Below, piece after piece: positions 29,667-37,123 of a stretch of DNA of 46,745 bases (its first letter is position 1; the number at the start of each line of letters is the position of its first letter). The DNA lies in assembly GCA_030692055.1 (NCBI GenBank), contig JAUYCY010000095.1:1-46745 (forward strand). The letters are read 5' to 3'. A program made the translations under genes and the position numbers. Origin of the DNA: Candidatus Omnitrophota bacterium (lineage in GTDB: Bacteria; Omnitrophota; Koll11; Duberdicusellales; 4484-171). Under the pieces are notes generated by a model. That model was given only the letters and a program-made list of their open reading frames with translations, was not told the origin of the DNA and did not search any database.

Positions 29667-31259
29667 ATGGGCTATTTGGCTGATTGTATAATTTATCCAA
29701 GAGTAAGTACCCTAAAGCAAAAAGAAGGTTCTAGTCCACAAGAGCAAATAAAATCTGGCATTGAGTATTGCAAAAAGAAAGGTTGGACATACAAGATTGT
29801 TGATGATGATTTAGGCTTTTCGGCAAGTTCACCTCGTCTTGAGGATAGAGCTGGTTTAACAAAAATAGTAGATTGGGCAGAAGATAAGCTATTTAAGTTT
29901 TTCTTTGTTCAGGAATATGATAGATTTACAAGAAATCCAATAGTAGAGGAATTTGTAAAAGTGGTATTTAGGGACAATGGAATAAAGATAATTACTCCGT
30001 TTCAGGAATTTGATTTAGAAAAAGATGAGGATGACTTTCTGAGTGCACTTTTAGGCTTGCTTGCTAAGAGGGAAAATAAACGAAGGATTAGGGGTTTTAA
30101 GGCAGGCAAGAAAGGGTCAAGAGAAAAAGGGTTATATTGTGGTGGAGTATTACCGTTAGGTTATACCACAAATGATGCAGAGAAATATAAAAATTTTATA
30201 GTAAATCCAAAGACAGCACCACTTTATCGTAGGATAGTGGCAGAGTATTTAAAGGGTATTTCGTCTGCTGGTCTTGCAGAGAAGTTCAATAAAGAAGGAA
30301 TTCCATCAGTAAAATCCTCTTGGAAATTTAAAAATTCTCGGGTTGTCAAATGGACAGGTGGGGCAATTAGGGATATTTTGAAAAATAAATTTTATCTTGG
30401 TAAAGTTATAGAAGGCAGGCAAGTCATACCACCGTTAATCTCTCAAGAAGAGTGGCAAAGAGTTCAAAAAAGGCTTGCGGTTTCAGCTAAAAGAACAGGA
30501 CCGTCGGGGACAAAGATTTTTCTATTGAGGGACTTACTTTGGTGTGCTAAATGTGGGGTTAGAATTAAAGGAAGGACTTTTTTTAGCGAGACGAAAAAGA
30601 CTCCAGCCCATTGGATTAGGCAATATTTCTGTTCTGGGCGTATAACCTTTAGGGATTATCGTGGAAGATATGAGGTTTGTAAATTGCCTTTAATAGATAT
30701 GGATAAATTAGATGCTTTAGTTTGGAATAGATTGTCTATGTACCTGCTTAATGTAGACGAGCTAAAAAAAGAGCTTCAAAAGCCATTTGAAAAAGACGAT
30801 ACCCAAAAGATAAAAGAAAGGGTATTAGATTTAGAAGGTGAGCTTAAAAGGTTACAGCAAGGTAGAAATGACGTCTTAGGTATGTTAGGTTCAGGTTATT
30901 GGAGTAAAGACGAAGTAGAGAAAAAGGCTGAAGAAGTAATGGCTACCATATCTGAAAAGGAAATCCAACTATCTCAACTAAAGGATAAAGTAGAAGGTGA
31001 GAAAGAACTAGAGTATTCCTTGCTTAGTCTTAGGGAAATCTCCAAGCAAGTAAAAGATACCTTGTGGAAATTTACCATTGAGCAAAAAAGAGAATTGGTG
31101 CTAAAGACAGTTAAAAAGATAAAAATTGATTTTGCTGAAGAAAATGAGGAAACCTCAATAAGTGGCATAAAAGTTGATATTGCGTTTGAAGTTGATATAA
31201 TGGAGTTGCGTAATCACTTTGAGTTAAAGCAGAGACCACAACTATCCTTTCGATTTTAG
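29667..31259 (+). CDS. Large serine recombinase (integrase)
   Basis: 530 aa. The resolvase domain is at 1-150 with YPRVSTLKQ (nucleophile Ser14), EYDRFTRN, and an RENKRRIRGF linking helix. The Recombinase domain (about 165-270) includes KTAPLYRRIVAEYLKGISSAG and RDILKNKFYLGKV. A zinc ribbon (CAKCG near 293, later cysteines near 325 and 344) and a coiled coil (about 375-450) follow. All parts of a TnpX/phiC31-type integrase are present. It lies at the right edge of the element it presumably integrates, and its last codons run into the attachment site: the stop TAG belongs to the interrupted flavodoxin gene. Confidence 0.95.
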   Translation: MGYLADCIIYPRVSTLKQKEGSSPQEQIKSGIEYCKKKGWTYKIVDDDLGFSASSPRLEDRAGLTKIVDWAEDKLFKFFFVQEYDRFTRNPIVEEFVKVVFRDNGIKIITPFQEFDLEKDEDDFLSALLGLLAKRENKRRIRGFKAGKKGSREKGLYCGGVLPLGYTTNDAEKYKNFIVNPKTAPLYRRIVAEYLKGISSAGLAEKFNKEGIPSVKSSWKFKNSRVVKWTGGAIRDILKNKFYLGKVIEGRQVIPPLISQEEWQRVQKRLAVSAKRTGPSGTKIFLLRDLLWCAKCGVRIKGRTFFSETKKTPAHWIRQYFCSGRITFRDYRGRYEVCKLPLIDMDKLDALVWNRLSMYLLNVDELKKELQKPFEKDDTQKIKERVLDLEGELKRLQQGRNDVLGMLGSGYWSKDEVEKKAEEVMATISEKEIQLSQLKDKVEGEKELEYSLLSLREISKQVKDTLWKFTIEQKRELVLKTVKKIKIDFAEENEETSISGIKVDIAFEVDIMELRNHFELKQRPQLSFRF

Positions 31260-31414
31260 AAGCAATGCTTATACATGGTATGATTATCCAGGGTGACTTC
31301 AAGGGTGATCATTATGGGCCCGTAGCTATCGGTAAAGTTGACAAACGATGCGAGGATAACTGCAGGAGAATGGCGGAAAGGTTCGTGGAACTTTTAGAAA
31401 CGCATAGCGCATAG
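31252..31414 (+). pseudogene. Flavodoxin/WrbA-like protein, 3' part, separated by element
   Basis: From 31253 the flavodoxin frame reads ILEAMLIHGMIIQGDFKGDH, then YGPVAIGKVDKRCEDNCRRM and a helix ending ELLETHSA before TAG 31412-31414. This is the missing C-terminal third of the gene at 24657. Rejoined at TTC, the product is 158 aa, normal for the family. On its own it has no start site. A large imperfect palindrome overlaps its end. Confidence 0.85.
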
Positions 31415-31495
31415 AGCAAAGCGCTAAGCGTAGATATAAAAGAAAAATTCTTTTATTTGGTTTACGCTATGCGCCATGCGCCAAGCGCTTTGCGA
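31400..31495. repeat. Large imperfect palindrome between flavodoxin end and cutA
   Basis: CGCATAGCGCATAGAGCAAAGCGC on the left and its approximate complement near 31466-31494 (TACGCTATGCGCCATGCGCC, then AAGCGCTTTGCG) surround AAAAGAAAAATTCTTTT. It includes the last four codons and stop of the flavodoxin 3' part and may end that transcript. Confidence 0.55.
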
Positions 31496-31509
31496 AACAG
31501 GGGGGATTT

Positions 31510-31836
31510 ATGGCTATAGTAGTACTTGTTACTATTCCTGAAAAAGAAGCAGAAAATTTATCGAAGATGTTAGTGCAGGAAAGAGTGTGTGCTTGCGTCA
31601 ATATTGTCAAAGGTGTTAAATCTTTCTTTTGGTGGGAAGGCAAGATTGACGAAGCCCAGGAGGCAATACTTATCATTAAAACTAAGGATTCGTTATTTGG
31701 CAAGCTAAAGACACTTATTAAAAATAATCATTCTTACAGTGTGCCGGAAATTATTTCGTTTAAGATAGACCAGATAAATCAAGAGTATCTTGAATGGTTA
31801 AATAAGGAAGCAAATGCTACTACATTTTCTACTTGA
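31510..31836 (+). CDS. cutA: Divalent-cation tolerance protein CutA
   Basis: 108 aa, full length for CutA1. Diagnostic text is VLVTIPEKEAENLSKMLVQE, ERVCACVNIVKGVKSFFWWE and AILIIKTKDSLFGKLK. CutA1 forms a very stable cytoplasmic trimer, structurally like PII, linked to copper and other metal tolerance; its exact role is unsettled. GGGGG lies nine bases before the ATG. The last residues (ATTFST) extend slightly past the usual end, next to a repeat region. Confidence 0.95.
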   Translation: MAIVVLVTIPEKEAENLSKMLVQERVCACVNIVKGVKSFFWWEGKIDEAQEAILIIKTKDSLFGKLKTLIKNNHSYSVPEIISFKIDQINQEYLEWLNKEANATTFST

Positions 31837-31849
31837 TGCTTTGACTTCG

Positions 31850-32037
31850 TCCTTCGATAGGTTCAGGACGAATCCCAAGCGTAGCCGAATAGATTCGCTC
31901 AGTATTCCAGTGGTTTACCCCGTTAGAGAAAGCCACCGACGAAGTCGGTGGTGTATATCTAGAAGCCGCGACGGTGGGTTTAATGCCGCCGTTAGCGCAA
32001 CGACCCGTTAGAGGGGACGAAGTTCTCTAACGGGGTT
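31850..32037. repeat. Palindromic repeats, including a 14-bp CCCCGTTAGAGAA-bounded element
   Basis: ACCCCGTTAGAGAA (31917-31930) pairs perfectly with TTCTCTAACGGGGT (32023-32036) and encloses CCACCGAC/GTCGGTGG (31933-31951) plus a second, weaker hairpin: again a three-way junction. To its left, GTCCTTCGATAGGTTCAGGA-like sequence (about 31849-31870) belongs to the TTCGA repeat family seen at 9995 and 10665. No gene is supported between 31837 and 32071. Confidence 0.65.
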
Positions 32038-32071
32038 TACAATATGCTGATTCTATTGATATCAAAATAAA

Positions 32072-32776
32072 ATGTTTTTTGATTTTCTCATTCATTTAGA
32101 AAAAGTTTTTAATTCTTCGCCGCTTTTAGGCTTAGGCGCCAGCTTCATTGCGGGGATACTGGTGAGTTTTTCTCCCTGCATACTGCCTTTAGTTCCCATA
32201 ACCTTAAGTATTGTCGGCGCAACCTCTGTTTCTTCGCGCCTGAGAGGTTTTTCTATTAGCTTAATTTTTGTTTTAGGAGTATCTACTGTATATACTACCC
32301 TAGGGATAATCGCCTCACTTTTAGGGGTATTTTTAAATAAATTTTTTCTTAACCCATTTATTCTTCTTTTTTTAAGTGCCGTATTTATTTTTTTAGGGCT
32401 TTCTCTTTTTGATATTATTAAGCTAAGATTTTTTTCGTTCTCTTACGATTATAGCCCCAAAAAGACTTTACTTTCGATTTTTATCTTAGGCTTAATCAGC
32501 GGATTTGCCCTTATTCCCTGCAATTTTCCGGTTTTAGGCTCAATTCTAAGCTTAATTTCTTTAAAAAAAGATGTTTTATATGGCGCGATTGCGCTTTTTC
32601 TTTTTTCTCTCGGCTATGGCGTAATTTTAATTATTTTAGGGACTTTTACTTCCTTAATCCGCCGATTGCCAAAGACAGGCTTATCGCTTATAATCGCAAG
32701 ACGGTTTCTCGGGGTTATATTGATAAGTATGGGTGTCTATTTCTTTTTAAAATTTATTTTATTAATAATAAGATGA
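32072..32776 (+). CDS. ccdA: Cytochrome c biogenesis/thiol transporter CcdA (DsbD TM domain)
   Basis: 234 aa with six TM segments. The two family cysteines are in SPCILPLVPITLSI (near 37) and ALIPCNFPVLGSI (near 150), on the helices that exchange electrons across the membrane. CcdA takes reducing power from cytoplasmic thioredoxin and passes it to periplasmic thiol proteins. The next gene, overlapping by ATGA, encodes a periplasmic CPYC thioredoxin, its likely acceptor. No Shine-Dalgarno site is seen; the ATG follows a palindromic repeat closely. Confidence 0.92.
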   Translation: MFFDFLIHLEKVFNSSPLLGLGASFIAGILVSFSPCILPLVPITLSIVGATSVSSRLRGFSISLIFVLGVSTVYTTLGIIASLLGVFLNKFFLNPFILLFLSAVFIFLGLSLFDIIKLRFFSFSYDYSPKKTLLSIFILGLISGFALIPCNFPVLGSILSLISLKKDVLYGAIALFLFSLGYGVILIILGTFTSLIRRLPKTGLSLIIARRFLGVILISMGVYFFLKFILLIIR

Positions 32777-33222
32777 AAAAACTTATACTTTTGCCGGTAT
32801 TCTTTCTATGCATTTGTTGCGTTTTCGCCGCACCGGATAAATTTTATAATCTAGACGGGAAGGGGTTTAGCTATCAGGAGATAGTTTTTTCTCCTAAAAC
32901 AGTATTATTCTTTTGGACAAGCCAGTGCCCTTATTGCATTAGATCGTTTAATCATATGAACGAGAACACAAGCCTTTTTGACGGCGTCAATGTTTACTTT
33001 ATCAATTTAGGGGAAGATGGCCGTGTTGTTTCTAGGGTTGCCAAATATTTAAAGTTAAAAGATACTATTGTAGAAAAAATTTTGCTCGACCGCCAAGATT
33101 TTTTTTCCGATGAATTTACTATTATCGGCGTGCCAACATATATATTTTTAAGTAAGGGAAAGGTTATAGCGCGCACCTATTATGTAGATGAAGCGCTTTT
33201 AGGGAGAGTATTTAAAGAATGA
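32773..33222 (+). CDS. Periplasmic thioredoxin-like (TlpA/DsbE-type) protein
   Basis: 149 aa with a signal peptide (about 1-20, ending VFAA). The thioredoxin fold is marked by VLFFWTSQCPYCIRSF (redox pair Cys52/Cys55) and the cis-proline loop IIGVPTYIFL. The CPYC dipeptide is as in glutaredoxins. It overlaps ccdA by four bases, so CcdA very probably reduces it and it in turn reduces periplasmic disulfides, for example in cytochrome c maturation or repair. No cytochrome gene lies nearby, so the final target is unknown. Confidence 0.9.
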   Translation: MKKLILLPVFFLCICCVFAAPDKFYNLDGKGFSYQEIVFSPKTVLFFWTSQCPYCIRSFNHMNENTSLFDGVNVYFINLGEDGRVVSRVAKYLKLKDTIVEKILLDRQDFFSDEFTIIGVPTYIFLSKGKVIARTYYVDEALLGRVFKE

Positions 33223-33332
33223 ACCCCGTTAAACCTTAATATTTTTGAAAAATATGGAAGAATTTTATATAAATGCTGCTAATTATAAAATATTATGTTT
33301 ATCGGGTTACATTAGAGGAGGTCTAACGGGGT
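33223..33332 (+). promoter_or_regulatory. Palindromic leader containing the start site of the NAD-salvage gene
   Basis: ACCCCGTTA (33223-33231) pairs perfectly with TAACGGGGT (33324-33332), which includes the first two bases of the GTG start. Inside lie ATATTTTT/AAAAATAT (33239-33255) and TTAGA-GGAGG-TCTAA, which puts the Shine-Dalgarno sequence in a hairpin loop. The closing stem is that of the repeats at 6148 and 31914. The fold could control translation. Confidence 0.45.
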
Positions 33333-35292
33333 GAATAAAGCCTTACTTTTTGATTTGTATGAATTAACCATGGCGCAGGTATATTATAAGCATAAAAGAA
33401 ATGCTTCTGCCACGTTCGATCTTTTCATTCGTTCTCAAAATAGGCCATTTTATGTCGCGTGCGGTATTGATGATGCGTTGAAATTTATTGCTGAGCTGCG
33501 CTTTACTAAAGAAGATATTGATTATCTTCGCGAACTTACGCTTTTTGAGGATGATTTTCTAGATTACCTGAGAGATTTTAAATTTAAGGGGGAAATTTGG
33601 GCAGTTGAAGAACCAGAAATAATATTTAGCCATGAGCCGATCTTGAGGGTAACCGCAAATATCATAGAAGCACAAATTATTGAAAGCGCTATTCTTAACA
33701 AGATTAACCTTGCCGTTACATTAGCTACAAAAGCAAGCCGTATTGTATTGGCCGCAAGGGGGAAAGGGGTTTATGATTTCTCTTTACGTAGAACCCAAGG
33801 TACAGAAGCCGCGTTAGCTATAGCCAAGTATTCTTATATTGTAGGGGCGAAAGGAACTTCTAATGTTTTAGCGGGGTCTTTATATAAGATACCGGTAACC
33901 GGAACAATGGCGCATTCATATGTGATGAGCTTTGAGAGAGAAGTTGAAAGTTTCGTAAATTTTGCGCAAAGTTTTCCCACCAAAACCATTCTTCTTGTTG
34001 ATACATATGATGTGCATGAGGGTATAAAATCCGCAATAAGAGTAGCGAAGTTTCTAAGGCGAGAAGGGATTGAGCTTTTAGGCATAAGATTAGATAGCGG
34101 TAACTTAGCACAGGATTCTAAGTATGCGCGCAAAGTTTTAGATCATGAGGATTTAATTGATACGGATATTATTGCTTCCGGCAATTTAGATGAGTATAAA
34201 ATAGAGAAGTTAATTGAAGAAAAAGCGCCCATAGACGCCTTTGGCGTAGGAACAAATATGGGTTGTTCTTCGGATATGCCTTTTAGCGATGTTATCTATA
34301 AACTTGTTGAGATAAAGGAAAAAGGCAAAGATTTTGTCCCTACGATGAAATTAAGCGAAGCAAAATCAACCTTGCCGTCAAAGAAGCAAGTATTTAGGGT
34401 GTTCGGCCGGGATGCTAAAATGAAAAAAGATATCATCGTGCTGGATAAAGAAGCCCTAAACGGGAAGAAACTTTTAAGAAAAGTAATGGCAGAAGGTATT
34501 CGTCTGTATAAAGAAAAAGATATTGAAGAAAAAAGAAAAATTTTTATAGAGAAAATAGAAAAATTACCTCTTTGTTTTCATATGGTTAATCCAGCTTTTG
34601 CTTATCCGGTTGAAATTAGCAAGAAACTTTCCGGCGTCGTCAATACTTTAACAACTCAGATAAAGAATAGAATTGCTAAACGAATAGTTTTTTTTATGGA
34701 TATAGATACGCAATATGACTTTCTAGACAAGAGAGGTTCCTTATTTGTTAAAAATTCGTCTAGCGTATTAGAAAATATTAAAAAATTAACTATTTTAGCA
34801 AAGAAAAACGAAATACTTATTGTTTCTTCTCAAGACACCCACACAAAAGATGATCCTGAATTCAAAGAATTTCCCGCTCATTGTATAAAGGGAACGCGCT
34901 ACCATAAAAAGATTAAAGAAACAATGCTTAAACCTTACAAGGTTTTAACATCTAAAAAAGTTTACTCATCCAAAGAATTAAAGAATATTAGTTCCCGTTA
35001 CGCTCAGATAATTTTACAGAAAGATATTATAAACTTTTTTTCTAACCCAAATATACCCAATTTACTAGAGACTATTTTTCCTGAAAAAATATATGTTTAT
35101 GGGGTAGTTACGGAATACTGCATAAAAGAAGCAGTGGAGGGTATTATAAAAAGCGGTTTTCCTGTAGCCGTTGTTGAAGATGCCATACGAGAGATATCGC
35201 AAAAAGAAAAAGATAAACTATTCTCTGCCTGGAGAAAAAGGGGCGTAGAATTTATTACTACCAGAGAGCTTTTAAGGTTACTCAATAAATAG
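33331..35292 (+). CDS. Fused nicotinate phosphoribosyltransferase-nicotinamidase
   Basis: 653 aa from GTG 33331 with GGAGG 9-10 bases upstream. Residues 1-440 are a nicotinate phosphoribosyltransferase: FDLYELTMAQVYYKHKRNAS at the start, the phosphorylated-histidine loop GTMAHSYVM (His195) and FGVGTNMGCSSDMPF. Residues about 450-653 are an isochorismatase-fold nicotinamidase: DIDTQYDF (Asp459), metal-binding SSQDTHTKDD, FPAHCIKGT and nucleophile Cys597 in VVTEYCIKEA. The fusion would turn nicotinamide into nicotinate and then nicotinate mononucleotide, two successive steps of NAD+ salvage (PncA then PncB). All key residues are present. Confidence 0.93.
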   Translation: MNKALLFDLYELTMAQVYYKHKRNASATFDLFIRSQNRPFYVACGIDDALKFIAELRFTKEDIDYLRELTLFEDDFLDYLRDFKFKGEIWAVEEPEIIFSHEPILRVTANIIEAQIIESAILNKINLAVTLATKASRIVLAARGKGVYDFSLRRTQGTEAALAIAKYSYIVGAKGTSNVLAGSLYKIPVTGTMAHSYVMSFEREVESFVNFAQSFPTKTILLVDTYDVHEGIKSAIRVAKFLRREGIELLGIRLDSGNLAQDSKYARKVLDHEDLIDTDIIASGNLDEYKIEKLIEEKAPIDAFGVGTNMGCSSDMPFSDVIYKLVEIKEKGKDFVPTMKLSEAKSTLPSKKQVFRVFGRDAKMKKDIIVLDKEALNGKKLLRKVMAEGIRLYKEKDIEEKRKIFIEKIEKLPLCFHMVNPAFAYPVEISKKLSGVVNTLTTQIKNRIAKRIVFFMDIDTQYDFLDKRGSLFVKNSSSVLENIKKLTILAKKNEILIVSSQDTHTKDDPEFKEFPAHCIKGTRYHKKIKETMLKPYKVLTSKKVYSSKELKNISSRYAQIILQKDIINFFSNPNIPNLLETIFPEKIYVYGVVTEYCIKEAVEGIIKSGFPVAVVEDAIREISQKEKDKLFSAWRKRGVEFITTRELLRLLNK

Positions 35293-35359
35293 ATTATGTG
35301 TTTTGTGCTATCTTAACCTCAATTTCAATTCTAATCTGTATCTCTATCCCCGAAATCCA

Positions 35360-35388
35360 TTGACACCCTTAATTTTTTGTGATAATTT
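35360..35388 (+). promoter_or_regulatory. Candidate promoter of proC, very short leader
   Basis: TTGACA at 35360-35365, then GATAAT (35381-35386, 15-base spacer) or TAATTT (35383-35388, 17-base spacer). The ATG is at 35400, so the leader would be only a few bases and has no Shine-Dalgarno sequence. Confidence 0.5.
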
Positions 35389-35399
35389 AAACCAATTTT

Positions 35400-36242
35400 A
35401 TGAGTAGAAATTTAAAGATTGGCATAATTGGGCTTGGGAATATGGGTTCTGCCATTGCCCAGCAACTGAAAGCAGCCTATGAAATATATGTTTTTGACAA
35501 GGATATTGAAAAAACGAAAAATACCTCAGGCATGGAAGTTGCTGCAAAGATTATGGATTTAGTAAAAGTATCAGACATTATAATATTAGCCGTAAAACCG
35601 CAGAATTTTGAAGCTGTTTTAACCGAAATTAAAGGCGATATAAAAGACAAATTAGTTATTAGCATTGCTGCCGGCATAACCACTGGCTATATAGAAAATT
35701 TTTTAGGTAATTGTAGAGTTATAAGGGCAATGCCGAATCTACTAATAAAGATAGGAAAAGGGCTAACATGGCTATGTAAGGGTAAATTCGCGACAGATAA
35801 CGATTTGACGCTTGCGCAAGATATTTTTAATCGTTTCGGCAAAACCTTAATTTTAGAAGAAAATATGATGCATGAAGCTACGGCGGTCTCGGGAAGCAGT
35901 CTAGGTTTTCATTATGTATTATTAAGCGCTATTAACGAAGACGATTGGGATGATTATACAAAGAATACTTTTATTCCCCGATTGCGCGCGAGCGCAGAAG
36001 CGATTGGGTTTGGTAAACAGCAATCTGAGTTATTAGCAAAATTGATTGGAGAAGGAGATATGGCGTTACTTAAGGAATCAAAAGAGTCGCCAAAAACTTT
36101 ATGCCTGCAAGTTACTTCTAAGGGCGGTACCACAGAGGCAGGATTAAAAAAATTAAAAGGTAATGATAAATTTTTAACAAAAGCAATAAAAGCTGCGCTT
36201 AAAAGGGCAAAAGAATTAGCCAGGATTTATTCCAAAGCCTAA
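35400..36242 (+). CDS. proC: Pyrroline-5-carboxylate reductase
   Basis: 280 aa, normal length. It has an N-terminal NAD(P) fold (IGIIGLGNMGSAIAQQL), VKPQNFEAVL, SIAAGITTGYIE, RAMPNLLIKIGKG, and the C-terminal dimer and active-site helices with TAVSGSSLGF (where many members have SGSGPAY) and LCLQVTSKGGTTEAGL. It catalyses the last step of proline synthesis, pyrroline-5-carboxylate to proline, in the cytoplasm. The altered SGSS loop is a mild departure. It starts a four-gene run (proC, mtnP, PfkB kinase, then ileS after a terminator). Confidence 0.93.
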   Translation: MSRNLKIGIIGLGNMGSAIAQQLKAAYEIYVFDKDIEKTKNTSGMEVAAKIMDLVKVSDIIILAVKPQNFEAVLTEIKGDIKDKLVISIAAGITTGYIENFLGNCRVIRAMPNLLIKIGKGLTWLCKGKFATDNDLTLAQDIFNRFGKTLILEENMMHEATAVSGSSLGFHYVLLSAINEDDWDDYTKNTFIPRLRASAEAIGFGKQQSELLAKLIGEGDMALLKESKESPKTLCLQVTSKGGTTEAGLKKLKGNDKFLTKAIKAALKRAKELARIYSKA

Positions 36243-36262
36243 CTAAATAAAAGGAGAAGAAA

Positions 36263-37123
36263 ATGGAAAAAATTGGCATAATCGGAGGTACTGGCCTTTA
36301 CCAGTTAGAAGGTTTAAAAAAGAAAAAAGAACTATCCGTAGCAACTCCATTCGGTAAGCCCTCCGGAAAATTCATTATTTCTGAATTAGCGGGGCGGGAA
36401 GTCGTATTCTTACCACGCCATGATAAAATTCATAGCATCAATCCTACTTCTATAAATTATCGTGCCAATATTTATGGGATGAAAAAATTGCAAGTCGGTT
36501 GGATTATTTCGGTTACTGCCTGTGGTTCGTTAAAAAAAGACCTCAAACCATTAGATTTTGTGATACCTACGCAATTTGTGGACCGGACTAACCAAGCAAG
36601 GAAACAAACTTTCTTTGACAAAGGCGTAGTCGCTCATATCGGATTTAGCCGTCCCGTATGTGAAGAATTAGCAAAAACTATGCATGCGGCAGCAAGGAAA
36701 TTACCTATTACCACTTATTACGGTGGAACCTATTTAAATATGGAGGGCCCGCAGTTTTCTACTTTAGCCGAATCAAATCTTTACCGCTCTTGGGGTATGG
36801 ATATCATTGGCATGACCAATATGACTGAGGCGCGGCTTGCACGCGAAGCAGAGATTTGTTATGCAACTCTAGCGGCAGTTACTGATTATGATTGTTGGCA
36901 CGAAACCGAAGAAACGGTAAGCATAGATATTATTTTAAATAATTTGCGAAAAAATGTGGATAACGCAAAGCAGATATTAAAAGAGATTATCGTAAGCATG
37001 CCTCGGGAAAGAGGCTGTTTGTGTAAAGATGCTTTAAAATATGCGATTGTTACGGATAAAAAGCAGGTAAGCAAAGAAATAAAGAAGAAATTAGATATTA
37101 TAGCTGGAAAATATTTACGATGA
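36263..37123 (+). CDS. mtnP: S-methyl-5'-thioadenosine phosphorylase
   Basis: 286 aa with AAGGAG before the ATG. Family features are IGIIGGTGLYQLEGL, the phosphate loop around LPRHDKIHSINP, the RANIYG segment, ATLAAVTDYDCWHE and the substrate-binding MEGPQFSTLAESNLYR with IGMTNMTEARLAREAE. The enzyme splits methylthioadenosine with phosphate to adenine and methylthioribose-1-phosphate, removing a by-product of polyamine synthesis. The stop overlaps the PfkB kinase start (ATGA), linking the two in purine or pentose salvage. The related purine nucleoside phosphorylase activity cannot be excluded. Confidence 0.93.
   Translation: MEKIGIIGGTGLYQLEGLKKKKELSVATPFGKPSGKFIISELAGREVVFLPRHDKIHSINPTSINYRANIYGMKKLQVGWIISVTACGSLKKDLKPLDFVIPTQFVDRTNQARKQTFFDKGVVAHIGFSRPVCEELAKTMHAAARKLPITTYYGGTYLNMEGPQFSTLAESNLYRSWGMDIIGMTNMTEARLAREAEICYATLAAVTDYDCWHETEETVSIDIILNNLRKNVDNAKQILKEIIVSMPRERGCLCKDALKYAIVTDKKQVSKEIKKKLDIIAGKYLR

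Larger units (their letters stand above)
24971..31251 (+). mobile_element. 6.28-kb serine-recombinase integrative element
   Basis: The element lies between TTC at 24968-24970 and TTC at 31249-31251, a shared 3-base core typical of large serine recombinases. Joining the flanks restores TLTS-ILEAMLIHGM in the flavodoxin frame. Contents in order: promoter and leader RNA, a 162-aa basic protein, a second leader RNA, a 47-aa frame, a small serine resolvase, a run of small genes, an RHH protein, two zinc-ribbon proteins, and the large serine recombinase at the right end. No relaxase, replication protein or resistance gene is recognised. Terminal inverted repeats are absent, as expected. Confidence 0.85.

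Noticed and set aside
24971..31251. Conjugative element or prophage
   Set aside because: No relaxase, type IV secretion, coupling protein, replication or phage structural gene could be recognised among the element's genes.
31814..32011. 65-codon frame after cutA
   Set aside because: It lies in TTCGA and CCCCGTTAG repeats and overlaps the cutA end in another frame.
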